In this document: piece after piece, positions 22,694 through 32,569 of the stretch
How the letters are laid out: every line of letters begins with the position of its first letter
How positions within the stretch are numbered: the first letter of the stretch is position 1
Source of the DNA: Multifurca ochricompacta
Lineage: Eukaryota; Basidiomycota; Agaricomycetes; Russulales; Russulaceae
Reading direction: 5' to 3'
NCBI GenBank assembly: GCA_022496185.1
Contig: WTXG01000349.1
Location: 1 to 32,569 of the forward strand
Length of the DNA stretch: 32,569 bases
Made by a program: the position numbers and the translations under genes
The notes under the pieces: generated by a model
Told to the model about the DNA's origin: nothing
The model's database searches: none
The model's input: the letters and a program-made list of their open reading frames with translations, nothing else

Positions 22694-24736
22694 ATGATGA
22701 AGTCTCTTAAGACCATTGAAGCTATAATCCTTTCCAATCCTGACGACTCTAACCTGACCCTGACGGAAGCACGTTCTGAATCGATTACGCAAGATGGGTT
22801 CCTGGAGGAGAATGTTGTTGGGAAAGAATCGGTAGAAAAAAATGTGAGTCGAGTTAAAAGTTGACGACTTTACTTTACTGAGTCTCCTACCCAATCCCTA
22901 TCAGTATTATCGGAATCGGAACGTGAAGACCGGGTTGTCCCTTTCAGTTCCAGTTCTTGATTGTACAGAACTAACAAATGCGAATGCGAATGCGACTACG
23001 AACGCCTTTCGGCCCGTCAACAGACTTCCTCCAGAAATTTTATTCGAGGTATTCAATCTCGTTGGTTCCGGATCGGCCATTCTTCCCATCGACCAAGTGT
23101 GTCAAAAATGGCGGGACGTCGCTCTATATTCTCCCACTTTGTGGTCCGTCATTGGAGAGCGTGCGCGTTGGGTACCCCTGTTCCTTGAGAGGTCGCAGAG
23201 TTGCCCACTGCAGATCCGCGGCGTGGTCACAGACCATGATGATAGAGAGTTTTTAGACTGCCTTCCGTACTTAAAGGCAGCTATGGATCGCATAGTCTCT
23301 TTTGAAGCCGAGTTTCGAGCCAGGATTGACAATCCGTTCGAATGTCTGACGGATGTGGCCCCGGCTTTAGAACGTCTTTGCATCATAATTCCCCCCCATA
23401 GTGCGATGTCGACTCCACAAACGCTGAGCGCGTTATTTGCCGGTGGTATGCCTTCGCTACGGGAACTAATGCTTGAGGGGTGTCTACCATGGCCTAATTG
23501 CCTTTCCACGTCGTTCCTTAACCATAACCATAACCATACCCATACCCTTACCTCATTATCACTCATCAACACGAGTGACTTGGGTTCTTGCGACGGGCTC
23601 CTATCCTGCCTCAGATCGAGTCCAAATCTTGAAGTACTCACGCTCCTGAACGCAATCCCGAAGGAACCGTCATCACCTCCGGACCCGAGTTCCGACCTGC
23701 CAATCCGACTGGGCCGCCTGCGCGAATTTTACGTTCACAGCGTGTCCGTTGGAATTTACGACATTAAAGACTTCCTCTCCGTCTTTCATTCCCAAGACCA
23801 CAGCCGGGAGGGGTGTACCTATCTATTCTCGGCTGGGGGTGTAGTCAATTCGGCATGCTCCCATCCGAATTGACTGACAAGTTGTTCCATCCACTCACTG
23901 GACTCTCCATAGCTCAAGACAAGCTAGGAAGTGGAGCACCACTTCGTCTGAAGGGGTTGGTCGGTGATCAAGTGGTGTTCTCTATACCGATCCCGCGTAC
24001 GTTGGAATTAAATCGGCTCTCTTTGGCGAGGGTGAACACCCTCACGTTGGGTCCGGCACGTGGGGGAAGTACCGCGCTTAGGGGGAACGATGACAGCGCG
24101 TATTTGTTGTTGGATGAGAGTGATAGCGCTGCTACCGCTACCGCCTGGATGAATCTCTTCTCTTCTCTGCCGGCATTGGAGACGCTTGTACTCTGCAAGA
24201 CGACATTATCACCTCCGTTGAATGCCATCTGCCAGCTTAGTCATACCGTTCCGAACGTACCGGATCGTCTTCCGCACCTTCGCCATCTCCATTTGGACAC
24301 GTGCGATCTTGAATATCATTCCTCCTCTTCCTCTTCCTCTTCCTCCTCTTCCTCCTCCTCTTCTTCCTCTCCCATCATCTCTTCTTCTTCCCCTTTCTCC
24401 TCCGGAGATGGGCCCGAAGTACCGGATCGCCGCGCAACAGCATCTTCGACAACGGCTTTGAAACGGTTCTTGTGGCATCGTGCCAGCATCGGTAACCCAA
24501 TTTCATGCGTCAAATGTTATCGTTGTTGCGGCCCGATGTCATTAAGCAAAGAGACCGAAACGGAGTTACGGTCCCTCGTGAGGGAAGACGGTAGATTCGA
24601 GTACGCTACTACTACACAGGTCAGAGAAGTCGTCCTTCCCCGCAGAGTGTGTGAGATAATGAGAGCGGCACGATACCGGTCATTTGGTGAGCACCGCCAT
24701 TTCTTCTCTCTTTCTCTCTCTTCTCTCTCTTTTTGA
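22694..24736 (+). CDS. F-box protein with an apparent one-base frameshift
   Basis: F-box proteins recruit substrates to SCF ubiquitin ligases through Skp1; this belongs to the large, variable agaricomycete F-box family. Exon 1 is 22694-22843 (50 residues), a 61-nt GT-AG intron follows, and exon 2 starts at 22905. The F-box spans about residues 84-135 with NRLPPEILFEVFNLV, the CQKWRDVAL core and SPTLWSVI. Leucine-rich segments follow (SLRELMLEGCLPW, LTSLSLINTSDL, NLEVLTLLNA). The frame then ends at a stop near 23872, but the family-like sequence continues from about 23813 in another frame (FGMLPSELTDKLF, PALETLVL, LPHLRHLHLDTCDLE) to a typical end (CCGPMSLSKETETELRSLV). One missing G in the GGGG run at 23810-23813 would restore the frame; a 32-nt GT-AG intron starting at 23813 would also, but is improbably short. 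Low-complexity inserts are a His/Asn repeat near 23520-23550 and a Ser run. The 3' end is uncertain: stop at 24736, or splicing 24686 to 24811 with a stop at 24953, though that exon would carry C11. A pseudogene is possible. Confidence 0.75.
24319..24371 (+). repeat. TCC/TCT array encoding a serine run
   Basis: Tandem TCC and TCT codons encode about seventeen serines after HLDTCDLEYH in the F-box protein. A second, shorter serine-rich patch follows at about 24379-24402. On the opposite strand it is a pure purine tract. Length variation between strains is likely. Confidence 0.85.
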
Positions 24737-27700
24737 ATCAATCCATCAAGACAACAATAAATTTCCATGGTCTACCAAACACATACACTTTCATTTTTAC
24801 TGATCCCCAGTCTTTCCCCAGAATGAATTATTTGATTTCCTCCTTCTCCCCCAACCCACTCCTACCCATCTCCCTGTCCTCCCCCCCCCCCAATGGTTTT
24901 ACCCTCTTTTCAACGAGCGTTGTAAGGGCGAAGCTACTCGAGAAGGCCCATGAACTCATCGTTCTCGGGGTATATCATACTCTCCGCTTGGTTAAGCTTA
25001 GCCTGCAATCCCATCAAAAAAAGAAGAAGGATGCGTGTCCAAGTGATGACATCCCGCATCATTGCATCCTAAAACAACAAGCACATGGTCCCGTTTTTTT
25101 TTTTTTACTTTTTTTTTCAGTTTCCAACTTGCAAACCCAACACCAATGAATAAAATAAAATTCTTTACGTGATAATTGCCTAGTGACAATAATATATATT
25201 ATATAAAAAAATTAAAACCCTTTTTTCCAATATAAAATATAAAGCAGCCGAGCCTTGCTTGCTTGCTTGCATGCTGTGTCGTTGGGCGGCCTAAGGGGTA
25301 ACAGGCGACAGGAGACAAGGCAATGTTGCCGTAGCCGTAGAACCCGATACGGTGTTTTTTTGTGTTCCATGAATGATGATCGGCGTGTTGCTGCTCCCTT
25401 ACTTGGTCAATTGTTACCTCCGCAACGTCTCCGACGACTTGACACTGATTGAAAAAGTGAAAGACCGGGGGACAAAAATAAACAAACCCGTCCCTTTATT
25501 ATTATTATTATTATTATTCAGAAATCTCCTTGTCCCTCCTCTGGCCCCGGAACGAATTTGCCCAGATCCACAATCATCTCCGCGAAAACAAAAAAAAAGT
25601 TGGCCAAAAAAAAAAACGCCTTTACAAACCCAATCAACCACACCCCCCGTTCCGGATCAAGGTACCGAGACTATAGGCTTTCCTTTCCAAAAAACTTAAC
25701 CATTTATTTTACTACTTTTCCCCTTCCCTTTGCCGTGATTTTACACAAACCCAAGCTTCTGTCGGGCCAAAAGGCCGGATATCGGCGCGAGGCGAAAGGG
25801 CTCACGCTAGGTTGTGCTCGGTGCACGGCTTCCTATCGATTGACCTTTGCATAAGCATGTCTGGTTTAGATGGTTTGCTTATGGGTGGAGGAATATCATG
25901 TGAGTGAAAATGCCCAATTGAATCATGATAAGAGTGTGCGCACTAAACGATGTCCTCACTCTCACACTCTCTCCCCGATTATATCTCTTGACACGTTCCC
26001 CCCTTTACGTCCCACCCCCGTCCCACTCCCTTCTCTTTTCTTTTCTTTCCACCACTTTAATCAGGGATCTACTCAACTCTCTGGCGTAGATGAGAGTGTA
26101 CACTTTTTTTTTGTTTTTTAATTTTTTAATTTTTTAATTTCTTCGAAATGGTTTAGCGATTGATACGCGATTACCTCTTACCCGTCCGCATCATCGGGAT
26201 ATAAAATCTTCCTCTCAGTGAGAAAAAAAAAAGAGTATGGTTGGCAATAAAGAAAAGAGATTGGAAAAAGGAAGGAAGGAAGACTGAGAGAGAGAGATCA
26301 AATCTATAGCCGAACGAAGATCAAAGAGAGATATAATCTTGCGCGCTCTCAAATGAATAGAGCCAATCGAAACGAAAGTAGGCGATTGTATAGACAGAGT
26401 TGCATGAGTCCGAGGGGCGGGCGGGAGGGGGAGGGAGGAGGGGAAGGAGGGGACGGACCGAAATGTCCATGTGACAGACATCTCGATGAAGGTAGCTCTT
26501 TTGAGAAAGAATCAGTGCCAGCCAAAATCAGGTTACGTCCTCCAGGGGTTTGGTTCTTTGACGACAATTACTTGAAGAGCTGAGAACAGCTGAAGGTTAG
26601 TCCAGCCGTCGGCACTGACACTGACATCAGCCAATTACACGGTTTACGAAAAAACAGCACCTCCGTACCGAATGAGCCGAATGGAACCGATAAGTCGAGT
26701 CGAGCGAACTTGAAATTGATAATTATACAATACAAACAGCTTTACCGCATCCGCCGCTCATTGATTGAGCGCACGGGCGAGACGGGCGAGACGACTAATT
26801 TTTCAACATCTTCGCATGGCGCAACTACTTCTTTTTCACTTCTAGGAAGTGCGTAGCGCTCGATTGAAACACAATCCTGCATTAACAGGTAATAAAGTGA
26901 GTCCAACAGGCAAGTAAGGGGTGTTAGGGTGACGAAATGACTTCATACTACATGAATGAACCCACCAACACACCGACACCGAGCACATGATTTTTAGATG
27001 GGGGGGAAAGGATCGCGGATGTGATCTCTCTGTGTGTGTAACAAAGAGACACTTAATTGGGGGGGGGGGGGTTCATTGTGATTGCGATGCATCCGCTGAC
27101 CTGTCAAATCAAACTAACTCGGTTTGCCGGCCAAAGAAGAAGAATACCCAGAGACCCCCCTTAATAACTGCATCTCGTCGTAATTCCCTTACAAGTCCAC
27201 CCATATCGCCTAGCTAGGAGACCGATACCTCCAGCGGGTGGGGGGGAAAGAAGAGGTCTTCGCTTCGAATTCGATACACACAAAGTATACATCAGCCAGC
27301 CAAGCTTAGAGGGGGGGGGTAATCGCAAAGCCTTCCTTGCTTTTCTCCTCAGCGATAATTCGTCGCTCAAAATACCACCAATCCAACGAGAGAGGTCAAC
27401 GTTAGCAAAGGATGACGACAAGGTTGTAAAACCCGAAAAAAAGCGAGCCAGGCCAGGGGCCTGGACTCGAATAATAACCAGCTCTCGGAGCCCCGTACCC
27501 GGACAGCAAAGTCGAGGACCAACCCAACCCCTCCCCCCCCCAGCACAGCAGAGTTATCCGATACGGTAGCCGGTTCTCTTTTCCTCTCTTCCCTGAAAAG
27601 GACGTCCACGTCATGTTAAGGCATGGGGGGGGGGGGGTTAGCGCGTATCACGAGTGAAGCCTAATTGGGTCACTCAGGAAGTCTATAGGCTCCGCTCCAA

Positions 27701-27938
27701 CATCCCCCCCCCACCCCCCCTTTCAAAAACAAACCCCCCAAAAATTCATGATATGCAGCGCCGTCGACGTCACCCGCCCGTGGCACCTATTTCCCGGAAG
27801 CACACCGCTTGACCAACAATTACAATGATAAATCACGACGTCAGAACGTGCTTCGATATGCGTGATTTGCGTTTGGAAAGAAAGAAGGGTAATTGATGCG
27901 CCGCAAGAACAGGCATAACCAGTCACCAGAAACACGGC

Positions 27939-27956
27939 GGGGGGGGGGGGGGGGGG
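27939..27956 (+). repeat. Run of eighteen G
   Basis: This is the longest G homopolymer in the window. It is intergenic and would be a likely place for sequencing-length errors or G-quadruplex formation. Confidence 0.85.
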
Positions 27957-28601
27957 AGACATGTCATAGAGCGGCCGGCCTTCCTTCGAGCGCTCTCGAA
28001 ACACAGCGCTGAGAAACGCTTTGAGTATATTTTTGGTTATTTAGGTATAGCCCAGGAGAATATTAAGGTCCTGAAAAATCAAAACAGAAGGATGAGCCAG
28101 ACGAACCGAGACGAACCTCACCTTGTGATAGAAAGAATAGAGAGAAAGAGAAAAAGGGGGAGAGGAGGCAGGGGAGGGGGGGGTGTTACTTCTTCTCACT
28201 GTTTGGTATGGAATATGATACGGCAAGCCTTGAAATGACGAGAGTCGCACAGGTTAACTCTTTCTTCGACGTAAGGATCGCCAGTACATTGCAACTCCAC
28301 TATCGACGCCGAGAGGTTCGAGCCGTCCCTCTTCCCCCCCGCCCCCTGGAATGAAGAGATCTATCAGGACCCCACCATACCATCATAGGGTCCTCCTAAT
28401 AAAGACCCCCCCCCCCCTTCCCCAGGCAGATGACCTGCGTAGGGGAGCGCCCTTAAACTATCCAACACGTCACTTACCCAGGCCCCCCTCTACCCCTCCC
28501 CAACACCGCCGCGAACACAAGCACAAGCCTATGCACGCACGGATGTCATGAGAAACCCACAAAGAACACCCGTTGGATGAATGTGGTTGATCATGATCGA
28601 T

Positions 28602-28626
28602 TTGTCTGTCTGTCTGTCTGTCTGTC
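28602..28626 (+). repeat. TCTG tetranucleotide array
   Basis: About six TCTG units are intergenic and are followed by TGTATGTG repeats up to about 28672. Confidence 0.85.
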
Positions 28627-29659
28627 GCTCGCGTGAAAATCCGACTTGGGTGTATGTGTGTGTATGTGTGTGCCAGCCAAATGGATTGAACGCAAAAACA
28701 AAACTTTGAACATTCGGCACCTTGGCACTTGGCACTTGGCACTCAAACAAAACTTGGGGCAAACGAGGGGGGGGAGGGGGGGGGCACACTTCATTAGAAT
28801 GATGATGGATGATGCCGCCGGCGCCACCACCGCATGGGTGTTGTTGGTATCACGTTCATACCTGAGACTTGAGAGCAGTTAGAAGAAGAAGAAGTTGGAA
28901 GGGGGGTAAGGAGGGGTGAACCATCAACCGCCGCCACCGCCGCCGCCGAACCAACCAATCCGATCCAGTCCATCCATCTATCCAACCATCACAAACAAAT
29001 TTTCAACAAAAAAAAAAAAGAGAAAGAGAGGTGATGACCTACCTCCCACCCTTCTCAAAAAAAAAAAACATTTGGGCTGCTGGATATTTTCCTTTACGTG
29101 GTTGTGTAGCTATCGGACGCCTTGTTGTTACGCGCCGCGGCTGCGACCCGTGACAAAGACACGAAACGCGTGACGTTAAATGGGTCGCGTCGTAAACGCG
29201 TCGACAGTCATCATCACAGACAGAAATTGAGAGTGAGAGTTTGTGGCAGTAACGAAACACAAGTCAAACAGTCAACACACACACACACACCCCAATGATT
29301 CAATTGATCATATCATAATCATACTTTTGATTTTGAGATTTTGATACTATTAATTATCGAAGTTCATTTATACTAAAAAAAAAAGCATATGATACAACAA
29401 TACACATACAACATTTCCTTGAGGTAGCCATAGATGGAGAGAACAAATAGCATGAGGGAAAGGGGGAGGTGTATGGGTGTGGAATTTGGGTGTCGCAAGT
29501 ATATATAATATAAAAAAAAGGGGAGTGACCTCCGACAAAACCATTGGGAATGCCCCCTCTCCCCCAAGAGAAGAACGAGGAGCTATCTACCTATTCACCA
29601 AAATCCTATAAAACAATTAAAAAAAAAAAATAACCCCCAAACCCGAAATAAAGCCCCCC

Positions 29660-30875
29660 TTAGACACACGATCGCACGATAGCCACGATCATCCACGCGA
29701 ACACAAGCGCGTGCAAACCAGGCGGGCCAGATCGCGTGCCCGCGTCAACAAGCGGCACCCCAAGGCCGATCGTATCGTTCAAACAGGCGAGAAGCCTGGT
29801 GTCCGTGCCATTCGGGAGCGGTGCCTCCGAAGAGGTCGCGTTAGGGTTTTGCGTCCCACTCAATGCGTCCGTGTCATTATACCCGTCCAGTGTGAGAACA
29901 ACGCTGCTCGCTCGGTAATACTGCAATGCCTGTTCAGGCAACGGCTCTGAACTCACGTTCGTGTATGGCGTTGGCGTCGGTAATGAACTCGAAGTGTTCG
30001 TCGGGGTGAGAAGAGACGAACAGTTTTTCCTCACCGATGCGATGAGTGCTGAAATGGTGTTGGTGTCTGAAAGTACGTGGAAGGTCGAACCCGTGCTATT
30101 CGACTGGAATTCTGTAGTCGATAGTGGTCCACCTGGTCGCGAGGAGTTGTCCGGGAGGCCGTACTGCATCATAGTCAGTCGCTTTTTAGAGGATGGCAAG
30201 GAGGAGGGGGGAAGGGTCAGTACGCACCTCTATCCAGTCGTGCAGGTAGGCACTTGCGCCGATTGCAGCACCAGCCCAGACCACGGGCCAAAAGAAAAAT
30301 GGGAAGCCAAGGCCCGCAACACCGTGTGGGATAGCGACGCCAGGGTATCCGCTCCCATACACGCTTCAAAAATAAAAATAAAAACGCGATTACAACACGA
30401 CATTTAAATAAATAAATAAAAAGCCGCGTAACGCAACTACATACCGATTTCCGTACACCTCTTGCCGCGTCCCACCGCCTGCAAAGCGCCCCGAGAATGG
30501 CCGACCGAGGGGTATTGGGATTGATCTGCCACCCCCGGAGCCATAACTTGTCGCGCTCGTCCTGCCATTCGGAAGACTCCCCCCGCTGAGGGGTACCTTG
30601 CTTGTCTTTGCTCCAGAACTGCCGCTGCCCTTACTGCCGCTACCCTTACTGCCGCTCCCACCTATATTCCGCGCATGGGGAAAGGAAGGCGAAGCGTGAG
30701 CAATGTAATGACGGCGATTTGCGGATGACGTACTGGAGCCGCCACTAGGACCTCTCCCCCTCCCACCACCACCCTTGCGCCGCTCGAGAGAGCGCGCTAG
30801 GTACGGTTCATCGACGAAAACGATGTCGATGCTAGAATCGCCCCCCGGTTGGGAGGCGGTCGTAGTCTCAACGGG
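29660..30875 (-). CDS. Uncharacterised basidiomycete surface/membrane protein, 5' end not identified
   Basis: I recognise this as a conserved but uncharacterised family of agaricomycete cell-surface proteins; no biochemical role is known to me. Four exons read in frame, in order 30875-30734, 30661-30445, 30363-30228 and 30163-29660, giving 332 residues without the N-terminus. The first part has FVDEPYLARSLERR, then a Gly/Ser/Arg-rich low-complexity stretch with a GSGSK repeat. Next come GGGTRQEVYGNR and VYGSGYPG (around 108-128) and a hydrophobic segment GFPFFFWPVVWAGAAIG (139-155), a likely membrane anchor. The last exon has nine N-glycosylation sequons, a YYRASSVVLTLDGYN motif and a hydrophobic C-terminus (LHALVFAWMIVAIV) suggesting a GPI signal or second membrane segment. 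The exon at 30875 begins in phase 0 after an in-frame TAG, so it must follow an intron; no ATG exon with a signal peptide and matching phase was found upstream. Either the first exon is missed or the gene is broken. Confidence 0.78.
30604..30661 (-). repeat. 15-bp coding repeat giving GSGSK units
   Basis: Near-identical units read GSGSK GSGSK GSGSS in the low-complexity part of the surface protein. Their tandem nature suggests unit-number variation between strains. Confidence 0.75.
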
Positions 30876-31659
30876 CTATCCGAGAGAGTTGAAAAGTCAA
30901 AGTGCTGCTTCCGAGATGGAGAGAGACGAGAGGAGAGGATAGGAACGGAATGAACATGGGTGAAAAATTCTAAGGAGGGGAGGAAAGAGTGGTGGGAAGA
31001 GTGACGGAAAGAAGTATTATATTGTGGGATTTTAGACGTGTGTGTGCCTACATATAGGTATAAATAAGGCTGTGTGAAGAGGAGGCATTGGATAGCTCAC
31101 CTCTTCTGCTTACGCTTGACTGCCGGCGGTGGTCAGTTGGTGTGTTTGTGTTGAAGGAGTGACCGTATTGGAGTTCTGTTCCACATGGGCCCGAACAAGG
31201 CAACAAGGATTATAGATCCACAGTACTCGTGCGTGGGAATGTGAATAGGCACCTCCTCCTGCCAAGGCCGCCAAGCCCGCCAGTGCCAGCGAGAGGGCTT
31301 AATCGAATCGATAGGAATAAGATAAGGATAAGATATTCAGGTGTGGTGCCCACTCGTCATCGTTGAAGGCTATGAAGGCATAACTCCTCGGGGCGGCGAG
31401 GAGAGAGGAGTGTTTACTCATTCAACGTCATGTTTGAGGGCCAACACCACAACATAGCTCGGCCGGCCCACACGCACAGCCTCAATATAGTGCCAATCTC
31501 AACATGTTGATCGGCATGTGGTCGGCATGTCCCCTTTGTCATAGCATGATGAAGATGAATAATCCCTGGTCTTATCACAACATAAACATCGCGCGCATAT
31601 TTTTTTGTATTGTCATACTCGAACAAAAGGATGCACTATTATAATGCCAAAGCATACTC
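30876..31659. other. Spacer between surface-protein and RPS13 genes
   Basis: Both neighbours are on the minus strand, so this should hold the surface-protein promoter and first exon plus the RPS13 3'UTR. On the minus strand 31297-31256 reads LSLALAGLAALAGG, which looks like a signal-peptide core, but it has no in-frame ATG and its likely donor phase does not match the next exon. A good donor (AG/GTGAGC) sits near 31100 on the same strand. I could not build a consistent first exon. Confidence 0.5.
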
Positions 31660-32235
31660 TCATGCGATCAGAGTGGACGCGGTAGCCGAGTCATATTTGA
31701 ACGTCGGTGGAATCTGCTGCTTGGTTTTGTAATAGCGCGCCAGGCGATGGATGCGTGATTCGATCAAAATCAAGCGGAATTTCGAGTCCTTGTCTTTACG
31801 ATTCGTCTCGAGGTGTTTGCGCACAGCAACGGCCTTCTTGATCAGATGCCAGAGGTCCTCAGGGATCGAAGGTGCAAGGGCTAAGCGTCACGTGGTCTCG
31901 TCAGATTGTGGGTGATGAGTGAGGGAGGACAAAGCAGACCGCACCATTTGACTTGAGGATACGGAGAATTTTGTTGCCTGTGACGAAACGCACTTGGGGT
32001 ATACCGTGCGAGTCACGGAGGGTGACACCAATTTGAGATGGTGTAAGACCCTTGCGCGCGAGCTTGATAATGTGTCGACAACGTCCTCTGGAGTTGTTTT
32101 TAACCAGGACGGTGGGGTGCGGCGGTAAGGAAGGGCAGAGGACGCTAAAAACGGTTTGGCCTCAGAAGGATTACTCGATTCCGAGATGTATTAAAACGTA
32201 CAAATGCCCTTTCCGGGAGCATGCATACGACCCAT
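31660..32235 (-). CDS. RPS13: 40S ribosomal protein uS15 (RPS13), with one apparently missing base
   Basis: uS15 is a small-subunit ribosomal protein that binds 18S rRNA in the central domain. Exons, in reading order, are 32235-32202, 32144-31945 and 31880-31660, with GT-AG introns. The start [11 protein letters not shown] and the motifs [61 protein letters not shown] and [11 protein letters not shown] are near-identical to other eukaryotes. The exons sum to 455 nt, one short of the 456 nt for 151 residues, the usual length. Frame is lost just after VVD (residue 35, near 32074): the DNA gives one base too few before IIKLARKG, where relatives have a histidine or similar residue. Everything before and after is intact, so a sequencing or assembly deletion is more likely than a pseudogene. 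The ATG at 32235 is certain from the conserved N-terminus. Confidence 0.93.
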
Positions 32236-32242
32236 GATGATA

Positions 32243-32294
32243 CTATGTATAAAGTATCGGTATTTAATCCATCCCAGGCCGGATATCAACTCAC
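32243..32294 (-). other. Probable 5'UTR intron of RPS13
   Basis: On the minus strand a GTGAGT donor at 32294 and an acceptor ending ACATAG at 32243 enclose 52 nt, leaving seven bases (TATCATC) before the ATG. Leader introns are frequent in fungal ribosomal protein genes. The call rests on splice signals alone. Confidence 0.5.
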
Positions 32295-32386
32295 AGATTT
32301 TAAGATGAAAAGTCTTGAACTTGAGGGGATGCTTGACAGATTCTCTTGCGTTTGTCGTTGGACGCAACAATGAGGGATGAGGATAT

Positions 32387-32398
32387 GTCACGCGTGAC
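32387..32398. promoter_or_regulatory. Perfect 12-bp palindrome in the RPS13 promoter region
   Basis: The sequence GTCACGCGTGAC is its own reverse complement and contains ACGCGT. It lies about 150 bp upstream of the RPS13 start codon and about 93 bp before the probable leader intron. Such a site could bind a dimeric factor; ACGCGT is the yeast MBF core, but ribosomal protein genes are not typical MBF targets, so the role is open. Confidence 0.4.
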
Positions 32399-32569
32399 TG
32401 AGTGGCTTTCGCGAACTGTACAGTTTCAAACCTTGTCTTTCCTCGACCTTCCCCTTCTCGCTTTAGTTGGCTTTGAAGGCTTCCCACCTGACTGACCCTG
32501 ACTGATTCATCCCTCGACATCGTTGCCGCCGACGGCCTCAAGGTTTAAAACTGACTCAAGGCAAAACAT
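32399..32569. other. Right edge: upstream region of RPS13
   Basis: No further gene is supported. A minus-strand open frame runs from about 32541 through the leader into the RPS13 start, but its sequence is not conserved-looking and the probable leader intron would interrupt it. Confidence 0.5.

Larger units (their letters stand above)
24954..29659. other. 4.7 kb spacer between the F-box and surface-protein genes
   Basis: The two flanking genes converge. I found no recognisable gene. The beginning is AT-rich (about 25140-25245). Repeats include an ATT array (25497-25519), G13 (27059-27071), G13 (27625-27637), G18 (27939-27956), C12 (28406-28417), a TCTG array (28602-28626), a GGCACTT repeat (about 28720-28742) and a CA run (29276-29291). 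A sequence near 28314 resembles a tRNA B box but has no matching A box or acceptor stem. Confidence 0.55.

Noticed and set aside
24491..24545. Possible 55-nt intron (GTAACC to ATTAAG) near the end of the F-box gene
   Set aside because: Splicing would shift the frame into an early stop and would remove family-typical sequence (CCGPMSLSKETE).
28300..28330. tRNA B-box-like sequence (GGTTCGAGCC)
   Set aside because: No A box at the right distance and no cloverleaf pairing could be formed around it.
17431..28626. Short tandem arrays considered as CRISPR or transposon terminal repeats
   Set aside because: Units are 2-7 bp microsatellites without spacers, target-site duplications or associated enzymes, and the genome is eukaryotic.
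32191..32541. Minus-strand frame that would extend RPS13 upstream by about 100 residues
   Set aside because: uS15 proteins begin at [10 protein letters not shown], and the upstream part is not conserved-looking and contains a probable leader intron.

Overview
The window reads as nuclear DNA of a basidiomycete fungus, most likely an agaricomycete. Genes are split by short GT-AG introns (mostly 50-150 nt). Most deduced proteins have fungal homologues, and an F-box protein and a sequon-rich surface protein belong to families I know mainly from Agaricomycetes. There is no sign of a bacterial, viral or intact transposon region. Gene density is low: seven supportable protein genes in 32.6 kb, separated by long spacers full of microsatellites and homopolymers.

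Layout. 1-2212: spacer ending in a purine tract, a pyrimidine-rich promoter and a probable 5'UTR intron. 2213-3924 (+): HMG-box transcription factor, four coding exons. 6294-6917 (+): intronless PSF1, a subunit of the GINS replication complex. 6918-13489: 6.6 kb with no recognisable gene. 13490-15034 (+): eight-exon HAD-superfamily phosphatase of the yeast YNL010W/Pyp1 type. 16360-17816 (-): seven-exon myo-inositol oxygenase, convergent with the phosphatase. 17817-22693: 4.9 kb spacer. 22694-24736 (+): F-box protein, interrupted by an apparent one-base frameshift near 23810. 24954-29659: 4.7 kb spacer. 29660-30875 (-): membrane or GPI-type surface protein lacking an identifiable first exon. 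31660-32235 (-): 40S ribosomal protein uS15 (RPS13), complete except for one apparently missing base near 32074.

The genes do not form an operon or an obvious cluster. The only metabolic link is weak: the phosphatase (polyol or sugar phosphates) and the inositol oxygenase (polyol oxidation) face each other across 1.3 kb. The others are housekeeping (PSF1, RPS13) or regulatory (HMG box, F-box).

I did not find a convincing new multi-gene system. The points most worth checking are the two single-base frameshifts in otherwise intact genes, the high number of G/C homopolymers confined to non-coding DNA, the uncharacterised surface-protein family with its missing 5' end, and the unexplained 6.6 kb spacer. 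All exon boundaries were derived by eye from splice signals, frame and remembered family conservation; no alignment was run.
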